The notes under the pieces are model-generated. The model did not search any database. It was not told the origin of the DNA and was given only the letters and a program-made list of their open reading frames with translations. Position numbers and translations under genes: made by a program. A stretch of 64,000 bases of DNA from Simmondsia chinensis (taxonomy: Eukaryota > Streptophyta > Magnoliopsida > Caryophyllales > Simmondsiaceae), in assembly GCA_018398585.1 (NCBI GenBank), contig JAGTTD010000008.1, positions 28,573,208 through 28,637,207 on the forward strand, written 5' to 3'. This document shows, piece after piece, positions 22,560 through 35,507 of the stretch. Numbering within the stretch: position 1 is the first letter of the stretch; each line of letters opens with the position of its first letter.

Positions 22560-24070
22560 GGTATTAGCCGCCCGACGTGCGCGCCAAACTTACCCCATGG
22601 ATTAAGGCTTCATATTTGGCTTCATTATTGATTAGCGGGAATTGGAATCGCAAAGCAGAGTGATGTGTGGCTCCTTCTAGGTCTTGAAGGTATACACCCG
22701 CTCCTGAGCACGAAGAGCCATCCACAAAAATCTTCCAATCCCAAGATGCCTAGCTCAACAGGGCAGCCTCCTTAGGCTCCTTTTGTTGCCTCGGAGTGTC
22801 CGTATCTAGCATCCCTTCCCCGTTCTTGATTTCCCCGTGTTGCTCTATCTCAAAAGTGCACTCCGCAATGAAGTCGGCCAGCGCTTGAGCTTTTATGTCT
22901 GTTCGGGGTAAGTCATGGAGATCATATTCGGACAATTCCATGGCCCGCACCGACATTCGTTTAGAGCATTCTAGCCTAGATAGTAACTTCTTCACAGGTT
23001 GGTCCGTTAGTATGTTTAGGGTGTGCGCCTGAAAGTAAGGACGAAGCTTGCTGGAGGCCTTAACAATGGTGAACATTGACTTCTCAACAGGAAGATATAA
23101 CAACTCTGCGTTCTTCAACACCTGGTTGACGAAGTATATCGTAACCTATTCTTTAAGGTAGTTCGCCACCAATACTGCACTAACCGTCTTTTCAGATGCT
23201 GCCATGTACAAAGCTAGTGTCTCTCCCGGAACGGGTTTGCCATAGAGGGAAGGCATGCCAGATGATCTTTTACTTGCGTAAAGGCCCGATCGCACTCGTC
23301 ATCCCACAACTGATCCCTTTTCTTTCGTAACACCTGAAAGAAGGGTAATGTCTTCTCGGCAGCTTTACTAATGAGCCAGTTAAGAGCCAGCAACTGTCCG
23401 GTTATGCACTGTACCTCGTTAACTATTTTAGGAGTTCCCATTTCTAGGATGGCCTTGACCTTAGTGGGGTTGGCTTCCATTCCCCGGGCATTGACGATAA
23501 ATCCTAGAAATTTACTTTTTGGAATTCCAAAAAAACACTTGATGGGGTTTAATCTCATCTGGTATTTTGTTCGATCTGCTTGGCCAACATCTTAGTGACC
23601 AATCATTGATATGTGGACCCAGTGTTCTTTAGGCCAAACGGAATCACTTTATAGCAATAGGTGCCCTTGTTGCTTGGATCCATTTTGATTTGGTGGTACC
23701 TAGAGAAGTGTCCATGAAGCTAAACAATTCGCTCCCTGTTGTTGAATCTACTAATTGGTCAATCTTTGGAAGGGTATAAGAGTCTTTTGGGAAGTGTTTG
23801 TTTATCTATGTGAAATCCAGTGTTTGTTTATCTATGTGAAATCCACGCACATTCTCCAGGTCCCGTTTGGTTTTTTTACAAGGACTACATTGGCCAGCCA
23901 CTTCGGATAATCTACCTCTCCGGGTAATCTACATTGGCAACACATTGGCCAGCCACTTCGGGTAATCTGCCCTGATGGCCTCATTTCTTTTTGTAGAAAA
24001 GCTCCTTCTTTTTTGCTTCACAAGAATCGTGCTTGGCAACACATTTATCTGATGCGTCATCACCTCCTGG
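22560..24070 (-). pseudogene. gypsy reverse transcriptase and RNase H remnant (element A)
   Basis: On the minus strand, RT pieces include IPFGLKN (near 23640) and the thumb/connection MRLNPIKCFFGIPKSKFLGF (23558-23499), then RNase H with EKSMFTIVKASSKLRPYFQ and LTDQPVKKLL (23080-22980), then a second RNase H-like stretch VDGSSCSGAGV...NNEAKYEAL (about 22730-22610). The segment that should hold the YVDD catalytic motif, between KMLAKQIE and MRLNPIK, is deleted near 23575. Local duplications occur at 23798-23850 and 23890-23960 (repeated GGCCAGCCACTTCGG). Confidence 0.75.
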
Positions 24071-24242
24071 TTGATTATACATAAATACATCACAAAATTG
24101 TCTTAACAAAGATGTTAGCTCATGTTTCAGCTTCTCAAGTAGCTAGTATCCTAACTTAACTCTTTTTCCCTCTTCAATGTTCACCTCTTCCAGGCTACCT
24201 AAATTTGGGCCCCGCTCCCCCAATTCTTCAATTTCGGGGGGA

Positions 24243-24830
24243 TTAAGTTTTTTTTTTTTTTTTTTTTTTGTCGGTCTCTGGTAGGATTCTACAACGAACG
24301 TTATCCAAAGAAGCAAGGTAGCATTCCTGGGCTACCTTTTGATTGCCTCGGATGGCGATAACATCCCTATTGTCAGCCTTAAACTTCATCAGCAGATGGT
24401 AGGTTGATATTACCGCTTTTATGTGATTCAATGCAGGTCGTCCAAGTATAATATTGTAGGAGGAGGGCATTTCTACAATAAAAAACTCTATCATGGCCTT
24501 CCTCATAGCCTCTTGCCCATAGAAAATAGCGTTCGCTACAATGGCGCCTATGGGTCTGACTGCGTCCCTAGTGAAATCTACTACGGGGTAGCATACTGGA
24601 ATAACCTGGTTCAGGGGTACTTCTATTTGCTCAAAGCACTGATAGAAGATGACATTTACGGTGCTCCCATGGTTTAATAAGACCTTGTGGACTTGACACT
24701 GCTCCACATCTATGAAAATCATCATGGGGTCATTGTGAGGCGTATATATATCTCCCAAATCGTTGCTGGTAAAGGTGATCTTCATCAAAGATTGTTTTTT
24801 TCTAGCCTGCCCTATTTCCAAACATGGCGG
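24243..24830 (-). pseudogene. gypsy retropepsin-like protease remnant (element A)
   Basis: An open minus-strand frame of 192 codons. The flap and second domain are recognisable: IILGRPALNHIKAVIS followed by TYHLLMKF. The catalytic site reads LLNHGSTVNVIF, where family members have a VDNGSS-type motif, so the catalytic Asp appears replaced by Asn. A T-run at 24250-24268 (A-run on this strand) ends it. Confidence 0.7.
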
Positions 24831-24898
24831 GTCACTAGGTGAAACTCAAGAAATCATTGCAATTGTCTTTTTTGGAGTTTCAACCATTTCTTTTTTTT

Positions 24899-24919
24899 GG
24901 GGGGGGGGGGGGGGGGGGG
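24899..24919. repeat. Poly-G tract, 21 G
   Basis: An uninterrupted G-run after a T-run, inside the gag-protease spacer of element A. It can form a G-quadruplex. Its true length may be uncertain in assembled sequence. Confidence 0.85.
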
Positions 24920-25059
24920 TGCGCTGCCACCAACGCCTACTGTTTGTCCCCACTACTTGTGCTTCTAAGCCTGTCAAACTATCACGATCATCTTGGACTT
25001 GCTTATGTCGGGCCTTGCACTCATGTAATATGGCTGAAAAATTGGTGAAATTCGCACCA

Positions 25060-26227
25060 TTTGGTTTTTGCATTAAAATCAATCAATTGTTTGTCGGGAT
25101 AAGTCTTTTTTTTTTTTTGAAGGGAGGTGATCGGAATATTGGTTTTTTGTTTATTTCATGAGCCATCCACCTTGGGGGTCTTCGCACCTAAACCCTAGAG
25201 TTAAATGTAGGACGGGGAAGCCTTGTCCTCAAGGGATGGGATGGTTCAATTTGTTCTTTCGACTTCCTTGTAACTCCCAGCCACAACTTTCTAGCCGCGC
25301 TCATCGCATCTTCCGTGGATATGTATTTGTTGGCCTTCCCCTATAGTTCATCAATTGTTTCAAGTTGTTTCTTTGCCAGTGAAAACTTGAAGTCTGAGCT
25401 CTTGAGCCCATTAATGAAGTCGCTTATCGCAGTTTCATCTGCCAAACTCTGAATATCTATCATTTCCCTAGTGAACCTTCTAACAAAGTCCCTCAATGAT
25501 TCTGATTCTCTTTGTTGTAGTTGTATTAGCTGAGCTATAGTTTTCTTCCTTCGCTTATTACTAACAAAGTGGCAGGCGAATTTTTATCTTAACTAAGCAA
25601 AACTGTCAATAGATCCTGGTGGCAATGAAGTAAACCAAGATTAGGCCGCTCCTTTCACAGTAGCAGGAAAGTACTTGTACTAGACCTCCTCCGAAGCATC
25701 CTGTATGTACATTCGAGACTTAAAGCCCGAGAGATGGTCATCCGGATCTTGAGTTCGATCGAAAAGGTCTGTACTCGGGATTTTCACCTTTTTTACCAGA
25801 AAGGCCAAGATCTTTTTGGAAAACGACGAGTGAGTGCCTGGAACCATGGGCACCTCCTCGAGTCTGTTTTCTCTCAATAAGGGATCGACCTCACAACGTT
25901 GGCTTCCATTATTACCAGTGGAGTCATCCTCCGTGTAGCCTTTCTCTATTTGGCGGAGCTTACCTGTTCTCTTTTCGGGATGCTCGATACCTGGGTTTAA
26001 CTTCTGTCCGACCCAACACTCTTCTTGGTTTTGTAAGCCCTCTGACTCACAACTAGCGGTTTTGTGGCTTTCACCCCGAGGTATAGGAGGGGCTTTCGTT
26101 TGTTGTTTCGTCAATCTTTCCAGTAGATGATCCAACAACCCCTATATGTCACGAAGCTGCTGCTTTGCGCTGGATTTGTTTTCCTTATCGGTCTTGGAGG
26201 AATCAGGAGGTGCTTGAGGCTTAGCCA
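25060..26227 (-). pseudogene. gypsy gag remnant (element A)
   Basis: A minus-strand ATG at 26227 opens MAKPQAPPDSSKTDKENK, then an in-frame TAG. The core gag motif PSTDLFDRTQDPDDHL, then FKSRMYIQDASEE, lies at about 25770-25690, followed through frameshifts by SWFTSLPPGSIDSF, ESESLRDFVRRFTREM and ISDFINGLKSSDFKFSL (25640-25380). Gag forms the particle around the element RNA; this copy is broken. Confidence 0.7.
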
Positions 26228-27677
26228 TAATAGGTTCATAATATAACAAACAAAAGTATCGAATAAAATGAGTGCAAACATATTATGTAGAACAAATGAA
26301 ATAAAGGAAAAAAATTAAAATCAAATACTTAATTTAGACATACCTGAAGCCTGAATCCCAACTCTGACTTGAAGACATAAAATTAGAAGAAGAATTCTCA
26401 ACACCTTAAGGTCTTCTTCGCATGGACCTTCTCTAGCACCGGGAGTGTGAGCTCCCAAAAATATCTAACTTATTCAATCTTTCCGAAAAATAATTTTTCA
26501 GAAAAATTATGCTAAACAATAATTTCGAAAACCCCTAAAAGAATTTTAGGAATTTCGTTACGGGAGAAAACCAAGTTCCAATGCCTTAATTCATTATATC
26601 TAGTGATAAAAACCGCATTTATATAATAACAAAAATCCCAGCGGTTGAGAATGCTTTTGCTAACGTCAACATGATGTTAACAAGGCTTTTCTTTTCTTTT
26701 TATTTTTATTTGAGGGACTAGGACTGTGCAGGTCATGTGTCTGGCCCAGCGTTTCCATCCTTTTCCTTTTCCTTTTTTTATGTTTTCGTTTAAAACACGA
26801 TATAATTTATCATATTATATATTCATCTCATGAATATATGTTTAACATAAAAATTTATTTATCTCATAAATAACTAATTCATCTCATGAATTCATTTTTA
26901 ACTATTTTTAAACAATGCTTAAGTTGAGGCTTGCGAAGGGACTTCAGAGACAATCTAACTTTAGCTCCGAATGGGTCAAATCTGATTATCATCTTATATT
27001 AATAATTGATTACCGTTTAGCAAAAATTAATTCCACTAAATAAGTTTTACTGCACTCTAAAATGAAGTATATATTCAATTAGGAAAATAAATTTTATTAT
27101 GACGATTAACCCCTTTATTAGATATTCGTGAGCAAAAGTAACTTTAACTACTATTGTTATTTTTCTCACATCTCTCGCCGTAGTTCTTGACTCGCCCTTC
27201 TCGAATAATTGAATAATACAGAAGCAATTTTTTTATTAGTTCCAAATGTCAAACAAATGGAATACTTTGGTCAAAGATTCTACAATCTATTCGTATGCTT
27301 GCGAATTAACTAAAGAGACATCGTTATCACGTTAGAGACTATAGATTCCATGTAAAACAACTGTTCCTGCTACACATCATGCCGTTACCTAAAGAATGTA
27401 AGATTCAAGTCAACGGACTTTGATTAATCCTTTTAGCACATCAATGCAACGGACAATCCATGCATGAGTTTATTCTGTTTCCTGGATTTAGAGTTATTAT
27501 TTTACAGAATTAATTATTTCTGATAGCAATTAAGAAACAATAATTCAGGTGGTCCTTCTCAGTGTTCCAATTATATAGACAACACCAACATAATACTTTT
27601 GGATCCCTATTCACACTATCAAGACAAGCAATCTAAAGTATCATATTATTGATTTATCAGACAAGTTGTCCAAACTC
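26228..27677. other. A/T-rich noncoding DNA, possible LTR remnants
   Basis: No gene is recognisable. The left part would hold the 5' LTR and leader of element A (minus strand), the right part an LTR of the minus-strand copia remnant. Neither could be delimited by paired ends. Confidence 0.35.
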
Positions 27678-28128
27678 ATCATCGACCACAAACATACCTT
27701 GACAACGTATCACTAGTCTGATCTAAGTCTATTTATGGTTCAATCTCATTGACTATTTAAACCAAACCTAATATGTCATCTTGGACTACGTCCTTCTCAT
27801 GGAACATTTTAGAAAAAAATTACGCACATGTTTGACTCGTAAAACACAATCAGAGAATAAATAAATAAAGTAATTTCGTCTAGTTAATATTTAAAATTAA
27901 CTAACTAGGTTTTTCATCACCGACTATAAACATATCTTGACAACATATCACTAGTCTGATCTAAGTCTATCTATGGTTCAATCTCATTGACTATTTAAAC
28001 CTACGTCCATCTCATGGAACATTTTAGAAAACAATTGCACACATGTTTGACTCTTAAAACACAATCAGACAATAAATAAATTAAATAATTTCATTTATTT
28101 AATATTTAAAATTAACTAATTGAGTTTT
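27678..28128. repeat. Tandem duplication of about 215-235 bp next to a copia LTR edge
   Basis: The block 27678-27913 is repeated at 27914-28128. Shared words include CTTGACAAC.TATCACTAG, CTATGGTTCAATCTCATTG or its variant, and CTCATGGAACATTTTAGAAA. The second copy lacks about 25 bp after 'TATTTAAACC'. Confidence 0.75.
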
Positions 28129-28148
28129 CTAGGACGCCAATTCCAACA

Positions 28149-29290
28149 ATCTCCCATTTGTCCTAAACCCAATCAACCCTGAATTGCATAACTAACCTTT
28201 AGGGATCTATCAACTCTTTTACAACAAACTTTAACCAATACTGATATATCACTATCTCATTCCCTTGCTCACAAATTTTGATCTACTAGGAACTTTCTGA
28301 GTCAACTAGTATACTCAACAACTTCATAGTTGTTAAGCACCTGACTTCCATAGTGAAATAAGTAATACAATACTGTTTTACTCAACATCTAATGACTCCC
28401 ACTATAAAGGGTAAAAAAGGATTTCTGATGTCAACCGTCCCTTTTAAAAAAAACAAACCATGATAAACTCAACATCCTTAGAATCTTGTTAAAGCTTAAC
28501 CTTAAGAAAATGGTGTGCTCATCTAGGTTCTTTCATCTTAAATAACTAGACATTCAAATCTTAACAGCTCGTAACAATTCTATACCATTCTCAAAGAATA
28601 GAAAGTCATCTATATACGACACTTAGAAAGTCACTACTTTCTAGCCATGTCACACGTACTCTCATGGTTCACTAACCATTGATTCAAATCACTAGGACTT
28701 GACTACCATCATCGAATCTACTATTCAATGATCAAGAGGCTTATTTAATTCCTTAATTTGCATACTACATGCTCCTGACTCTTGGCAACAATCTTGTTTG
28801 GTTGTATCATATACATAAACTTTTCAAGATGACCGTTTAGAAAATGCCATCTTGACTTCCATTTCCCGTATCTCATCATATAAAATATAATGGATGAGAG
28901 TATCCTTATGAACTTAAGCATGACATTTGGCTAGAAGGTCTCATAAAAGATGATTCCTTCTTTTAGGGTATAACCCACTGCCATCAATTTAGCCTAGAAG
29001 GTCTCAACCTTCTCGTCTAATGAATTCTTTATACTTGTTGATTCATTCAGATCCAATTTAATGGACTTATTGCCTATCGACGCCTCTACAAGTTACCAGA
29101 CTTAGTTAAAATACAATTACTTTAACTGAACTTTTACTGCCATGACCACTTGGTCTGCATCTTTATACTTAAAATTTTCATTGTAGTCTAAAGGATCAGA
29201 TTCACCATCATGCTTAACTGTTAATACTGAAGACATGAATCCGTCAGGTGACCCTAACCATCCTCCCGCTACATCAAAGCTCTCATGTAT
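28149..29290 (-). pseudogene. Ty1/copia remnant, RT and 3' end
   Basis: On the minus strand, RT pieces IRILSSII and, in another frame, VKMAFLNGHLEK, then QPNKIVAKSQEHVVCKL lie at about 28900-28750, matching the copia RT region around DVKTAFLNG. The 3' end shows the purine run GGACAAATGGGAGAT (28149-28163) directly before an LTR start TGTTGGAATTGG (ends at 28148), a hallmark of plant copia elements. There are many stops; RNase H is hardly readable. Confidence 0.65.
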
Positions 29291-29335
29291 TTAGTGTGAT
29301 AATAACCTAGTTGAAGATATATCTAATACATCATT

Positions 29336-29966
29336 TGTTGATGTATTTTCAAAATAAAGTACTTAATAAAGTGTTTCGAATTTGTATAATATGTAGTTGG
29401 TTGGAATATGGTGTGTGTCGACACATGTCATGTGTGTGTCGACGCACAATCTTGTAGAAACACACTCGGGAGGTTGAGTGTCGACTCATAGAGCTTGTGT
29501 GTTGACACACAATCTTACAGAACCCATGGACTGGGTCTAAATGTCGACACTCAATTCGACACAGGGCAGTTATGGCCGTTACCTTACCCGGGTTTTTGTG
29601 TATTTTTTGGAAATTATTTATGTCATTTTGAAGGGTGGTGTCCCTTAGCTTAAAGATAAGAATGGAGGACGTGTCTCTTCCCAAGAGACACATGAATCTT
29701 TATAAATGGCCCACGATTGTTGTTTTGCAAATTACTTGAAAGACTTCATTCTCTTTTCTAGTAAAACTCTTGGTCATCTTTCCTTTTTATGCTCTTACTC
29801 TCACTTTGTGTTGGGTTTCATTCTATCTCTGAGATTATTTCGATATTAATAAAGTAAGTCTTAAGGAAAGTGGTTCGCCACACGCCTTGAAACTAGTGAT
29901 TGAAATAGATATATGTTTTACGTTTCTCTAACTATTTTTCGTGTTATTTACTCTTGTGTAATAACA
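29336..29966 (+). repeat. Candidate 5' LTR of copia element B
   Basis: It lies just upstream of copia gag, begins TGTTGATG and ends TAATAACA. It includes repeated TGTGTCGACACA-like words at 29410-29550. The partner LTR would be outside the window, so the edges are provisional and no standard primer-binding site follows. Confidence 0.25.
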
Positions 29967-30016
29967 ATCTTAAGACTTAGTTTCTATTTAAGAAAGTGGC
30001 TTCTTCTCTACGAGTG

Positions 30017-32581
30017 ATGATTGTGAACTTTGTGAAACTCGACTGATTTGATGGCGTAAATTTCCATTGTTGGCAAAGAAAGATGCACTTTTTAGTTACT
30101 ACTTTGAATGTGGTGCATTTTCTGAATACGCCAATTCCCGATCCTCCATCCGATGATGAAACTCTGTCTAAGAAACATGCAAGACTCAAGTTGAAGAATG
30201 ATGACTACATTTGTAGGGGTCATATCCTTAATGGTATGATGGATGCTCTGTTCAATATCTATTCCAACATGACTACGGCTAAAGAATTGTGGGATGCTCT
30301 TGAAACAAGGTACATGGTGGAAGATGCTATAAGTAAGAAATTTCTTGTTAGTCAATTCAATATAAAATGGTTGATAATCGTTCTGTTATGGAGCAATTCC
30401 ATGAGATCAAAAGAATTTTAAACCACTTTAAACAATATAACACGAACATGGATGATACCACTGTCGTCTCTTCCTTGATGGACAAACTGCCTCCATCTTG
30501 GAAAGATATTAAAAAGCGACATTTGTCTATCGAGGAGTTGGCTAACCATCTCCATATTGAGGAAGGTTACAGGATGAGGACAAGGATCGTCCCGGAGACA
30601 AGGGAAAAATTAATTTCTTGGAAGAAGGCCAATGGAGTAAAGGACCAAAACGGACTGGACACTTCTCAAAGAAATTTGATGACAAGAGGCACAAGCCTAT
30701 TTGTTGGGAGTGTCATAAGCTTGGTCACATGAAAAAGGACCACCTCAAGAATAAAAGGGACAAGGGGCTGGGTAATCACAATGATAATTCGAAAATAATT
30801 TTATGGCAATGATTTCCGAGATCAATCTCAATTAAGACGATGAGTCTTGGTGGGTTGACTCAGGGGCTACAAAGCGTGTTTGTAAAGATAGGGGATTCTT
30901 TAAAATGTTTAAGCCCATCGATGATGGTTCAGTTTTATTTATGAAAAATAGTGCAACTATACCGGTTAAGAGTAAGGGGAAAATTGATTTGATTTTTACA
31001 TTGGAAAAAAAAACCTTACCTTAACCGATGTATGTTTTGCACATGATGTTAAAAAGAATCTTATATCTGGTAGCCTTCTGAATAGGTTCGCGTTTAAGTT
31101 GTTCTTTGAGGCTGACAAGTTCATCCTATCAAAGAATGGTGCATTTGTGGGAAAAGGATACTTGTACGAAGGAATGTTTAAATTGAACGTGAATAAAATG
31201 GTTAATTCTATGTATATGCTTGACTTTTCTTATCTTTAGCATCATAGACTTGGACAGATTAATTTTCGCAGAATGCAAGATACGGCTAGCTCGTACTTAA
31301 TTCCTCAATTTAATAAGGTTAATGATAAATGTAAAACTTGGATACTCACGAAAATATCAAGGTTACCGTTTCCTTCAGTGCAAAGGAATATGAGTCTACT
31401 TGATTTAATACATAGTGATTTATGCGACTTTAAAAGTACCCCTACAATAGGAGGAAAGAATACTTTATCACTTTTATTGATGATTGTTCAAGATATTGCT
31501 ATGCATTTCTTTTGAACTTTAAAGACAAATCAATAGGTAAGTTTAAAGTATATAAGGTCAAATCCGAATAATATTGTGGAATATTCCTGAAACACTTGAG
31601 AACTGACCGTGGTGGTGAGTGTTATGATCCTAAATGCTTTGAAACCACGTGTATTATTCATAAGGTCACGGCACCTTATACGCCGCAACAAAATGGCATG
31701 GCTGAGCGAAAAAATCGGACTTTAACTAGGATGGTGAATGCCATGTTATCATATTCCGGACTTAGTGATGGTTTGTGGGGTGAGGCTATGCTTACAGCCT
31801 GTCATATTTTAAACCGAGTTGCTAATAAGAAGAGTAAAATAACCCCATATGAACAACAAAACAAACGAGCACCTAACTTGAATTACTTCAAGATTTGGGG
31901 GGTGTAGCACAATTGTTAAAGTCTTGGAACCTGAAAGGGAAAAAAATAGGTGAAAAGGAAGTGAATGTATTTTTGTTGGCTATGCACAACATATTAAGGC
32001 TTATTGTTTTCATGTTATTGAACCAAAAGACTACATAAATGTTAACACGATAATTGAATCAAAAGATGCCATTTTTGATGAAAAGCATTTTAGTTCAATA
32101 GCTAGACCGAAAGAAAATATTTCGATTGACAATAGCATGTCTTTAACGAATGATGAAAAAGGCTCTAGGACTTAGAAGAAGTAAAAGAGAAATCCTTTGG
32201 ACTGGATTTTTACACATATCTAGTGGGAGCAACTAGAGACAATGTGAAGTGTCAAACTTCATGTTGTTGTGTCATGGAGTCGGATCCATTGACGTTTGAT
32301 GAGACTATGAGGCCTCATGATGCCGCCTTTGGAAAAGAGGCGATATATGATGAAATGGATTCCATAATGGCGAACAATACCTGGATTCTTTTGGATCTTC
32401 CACAAAGGAATAAGCCAATTAGCTGTAAAAGGATTTTCAAGAAGAAAATGAAGGTCGATGGAACTATTGATAAGTTCAAAGCCCGGTCAGTGGCTAAAGG
32501 GTTTATCCAAAGACAAGAGATAGACTACTTTTATACAGATGCCCCGGTGGCCAGAATATTGACCAATAGAGTATTGACTGC
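30017..32581 (+). pseudogene. Ty1/copia gag-pol, 5' part (element B)
   Basis: Order: gag (HCWQRKMHFLVTTLN at about 30062; TAKELWDALETRYM; PPSWKDIKKR), zinc knuckle CWECHKLGHMKKDH (its last Cys is His), protease WWVDSGAT (about 30850), pre-integrase core HHRLG (31240), integrase with LLDLIHSDLCD, LRTDRGGE and NGMAERKNRTL, and the RT start with ANNTWILLDLP and GTIDKFKARSVAKGF (32360-32510). Frameshifts and stops occur throughout. The RT ends abruptly at 32581 where element D begins, so the rest of B must lie right of the window. Confidence 0.8.
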
Positions 32582-33977
32582 TGATAAGTCTAATTTAATA
32601 AATAATTTTTGATATTGTTTAGGTTCATTTTCAAACCATTTTATATCAAACTTGAATCGCTTTTGCTCGCTTTTGCACCATTTCGTTCTTATCATTATTT
32701 TCTCGCAAAAACGCTCATTTTGTGCTAAGTTTTATCATCAAAAAGTGAATACAAGATACATCAAAGAAAGCAAAAACAGGGCTAAACACATCAATCTGCA
32801 CGGTTTAGTAAGGAAACAACAACAACTTACACAACTTGTTACAACTTGCAAAAAGGCAGCAAAATGGACAAATCAAATGCAAGAACTTCTTGTACACTTC
32901 AAGAACATGTTCAAGTTGATGTCAATACTGATTTTTGGGTGGCAAAGCTGAAGAAAAAGTTGAAGAAATCAACAAGTTGCTACAAAAAGCACAATTGGGC
33001 GGCAAAAGGGTGGCAGGAAGAACAAATGAGAGTAAAGCTTATATAATTTTTTATTTTTTGAATTTGCAACCTCAAAAACTATAAATAGGAGTGTTTGGAA
33101 GTCTTTAGGCATGAATTCATTTAGAAAAAACTCAAAACAAAGTAGTAGAATGAGTAGGAAAACCGTAGGAAGAGGAAAGGAGTGAAGGAAGAAAGTTTGG
33201 TTTGTACTTTTGCATTTTTATGTTCTTTTCTATCCTTTGCTTCTTTAAATTCATGGATTTTTTCTTAGTTTTGCTTTATATTATGTAATTTTGTCTTGCA
33301 AGGCTACGTGGCCTAAGTTGTAATATATGCTCTTTTCTAATTCAACGTATTAAAAGTTTTTTTATTGTGCTGTTTGAGTGTTTATCATTGTTGTTCATGA
33401 GTTTTGAATGCTTGATCACCATTCAAAGCCTATAATGATTTATAATGAGTCCGAGCAGAGATTTATGATGAATGCTAAAGTGATAAACACCAAAAATTGA
33501 GTGAATATTAGAGATTGATTAACGCGATTTATGTGGTCTTAAATGAAAACCATGAATCTTCAAAACTTTTTTCTTATTTAAATTCATGCAAGAGATTGAT
33601 GAATTAATATGTAAAAGGGCATGCTAAATGTTGCCGGAGAGAGAATACTTAATAAATTAGGGTTTTCGACCATCAACACGTAATAACAACTTGAATATCA
33701 AGAATAGAAATGCGTGTTGATGCAACTCAGTGAAATCGGATGCCTAAAAATCTTCTAAAAATCAGTACACCTTTTATAAAATCAGTAAAAAGTTTTGTTC
33801 TTTTTCATTTTGTTTTGTTCCATATAAAAAACCACAAATTTCGATCTTTCAAATAACGCTAATACTACTAATTTTGGTACTTATTCAATGACAATACTAG
33901 TGGGACAATACTCTACTCATTCTATATTTCTTGATATGACTTAGTGTACTTGCTAAGTATAAACACCAAGCACATCA
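32582..33977 (+). repeat. 5' LTR of element D
   Basis: 1396 bp, TGATAAGTC...GCACATCA. Matches 63205 onward with scattered substitutions and indels. It is inserted in the RT of copia element B after ATTGACTGC. It contains a TATAAATAGGAG promoter-like word near 33080. Confidence 0.8.
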
Positions 33978-33983
33978 AGTTTT

Positions 33984-34001
33984 TGGCGTCATTACCAGGG
34001 A
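33984..34001 (+). promoter_or_regulatory. Primer-binding site of element D
   Basis: TGGCGTCATTACCAGGGA sits 6 nt past the LTR end. It resembles the Athila-type site (TGGCGCCGTTGCCGGGGA, tRNA-Asp) with four differences. Confidence 0.65.
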
Positions 34002-34314
34002 TTGTTCTTATTTGAGTGATATCGATACCAACTTGTTTTGGTACTAATTTGAAGTTGTTTTGTTCAAACTTGTGAATTTTGTTTAAAATTGAAGAAGAAA
34101 TTTCTTTTCTTTCATCTATTTCATTCACTCGGTTTTATTTTGTAAAGTTATTTTTTTTTACTTGTAAAATTCGTATAGTAGCCCCTAAAATTGTGGTTTT
34201 TTTAAGTTTTGTTAAGTTTGTTTTATTTTGTTGTTTTTCTTTTGTTTTATCTTTATTTTCATTTTTCTTTTACTTATAGTTCACTTTGATAAAATTTTGA
34301 AAGCTAAAATTGTT
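34002..34314. other. Leader of element D, no gene
   Basis: T-rich noncoding leader between the PBS of D and the copia C insertion. Confidence 0.6.
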
Positions 34315-34319
34315 ATTTT

Positions 34320-34612
34320 TGTTGTAAAATTATAGACAAATTATACTCTATAGGAAGATAATGAAAAGACCAACCCAAATATACTTGAAGAAAAATAGCA
34401 AGTATTTTATATCAGAACGAGATTATTTTATTAAAATAGTTCTCTCTCTCTTTCTCTCGTTATTTTTTTCCCTTTCTCTTTCTTTTCTTTTCTTTCTTTT
34501 CTTCTTGTTTCTGTGTGAGTAGTGTGTGTAATATATATACATAGAAGGGTGGCTCATATTGTGACATGTGTCACAGTTTACCCAAATACCCATTTATATA
34601 TATATGTATATG

Positions 34613-34656
<44 letters not shown>

Positions 34657-34755
34657 AATAAATATTTTACATAATTTTTAATTTTCTATAATATTTAATA
34701 ATATCCAAACTCGACTCTAAAATTTATACTCGAAAAATATCCAATATTTACAACA
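34320..34755 (-). repeat. LTR of element C (3' LTR in element sense)
   Basis: 436 bp with terminal TGTTGTAAA...TTTACAACA inverted ends. Carries a (TA)n run at 34620-34652 that is short in the other LTR. Confidence 0.85.
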
Positions 34756-34911
34756 CTCCCCCTTAGGACATTTTCCATTATAACGGGACACAACATCCAA
34801 GTTAAATACGCCTGCCTCGTTAAAAACCTTGCTAGAAAAACCCAGCAGGAAAAACCATATCGAAGGGAAAAAGAGTACAGTTCATATTTAACTCCCCCTT
34901 ATGTGAACATA

Positions 34912-35205
34912 TTAGTAAGGGGCATTTATAAGTCGATGCATACCAATCTTGTGAACGAATTTCTCTAATGTTGTTGTTGACAATGCTTTCGTGAACAAAT
35001 CTGCCAAGTTCTCACTTAAGCGAACTTGTTGAACATCTATTTCACCCTTCTTCTGAAGCTCGTGTGTAAAGAAGAACTTCGGTGAGATATGCTTAGTTCT
35101 GTCGCCTTTCTTAAAATATGTGCGGGACATAAAACTCTTGAAAGTGTATATTGTCCGAGTTATACACGCTTCTTGAACTGTCTTGTTAAAAAAAAACTTT
35201 TGCAA
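34912..35205 (-). pseudogene. copia RNase H, C-terminal part (element C)
   Basis: A 97-codon minus-strand frame with TKHISPKFFFTHELQ and LSENLADLFTKAL, the standard end of copia RNase H/pol. RNase H removes the RNA strand during cDNA synthesis. Upstream sequence (35206-35500, 36100-36480) shows only scattered pol traces. Confidence 0.8.
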
Positions 35206-35507
35206 GGAAAAAACCCAGTGGGAAAAACCATAGCCAATGAAAAAGAGTATAGTGCGTAGTTAATTTTTCTTTAGGGGCGTCTCAGAGTTGGCGAATGCCA
35301 ATTTTGTGCCAATTTCTTGAAAATTTGTTGTAGACAATGTTTTCGCAAGTAACTCCTCCAGGCGAACATGTGCTTCATTTTTCTTCAGGAAGCTTGAGAG
35401 TAAAAATAATTTCTTTGAAGTGCACTGGCTCTATGAACTCTCTTTTGCTTGAACAATGCAGACTTATCTTCATATGGTACTATCGGATTCCCCCGGATCA
35501 TCGGAAG

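Larger units (their letters stand above)
20330..26227 (-). mobile_element. Degenerate Ty3/gypsy retrotransposon (element A)
   Basis: On the minus strand the order is gag (26227 down to about 25060), protease (24830-24243), RT (about 23990-23210), RNase H (23121-22560) and integrase (21570-20403). This is the Ty3/gypsy order with RT before IN. Motifs in gag and the second RNase H-like domain after the first (VDGSS...NNEAKYEAL) resemble the Tat lineage of plants. It is full of stops and indels and interrupted at 21571-22308. LTRs are not resolved. Confidence 0.8.
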
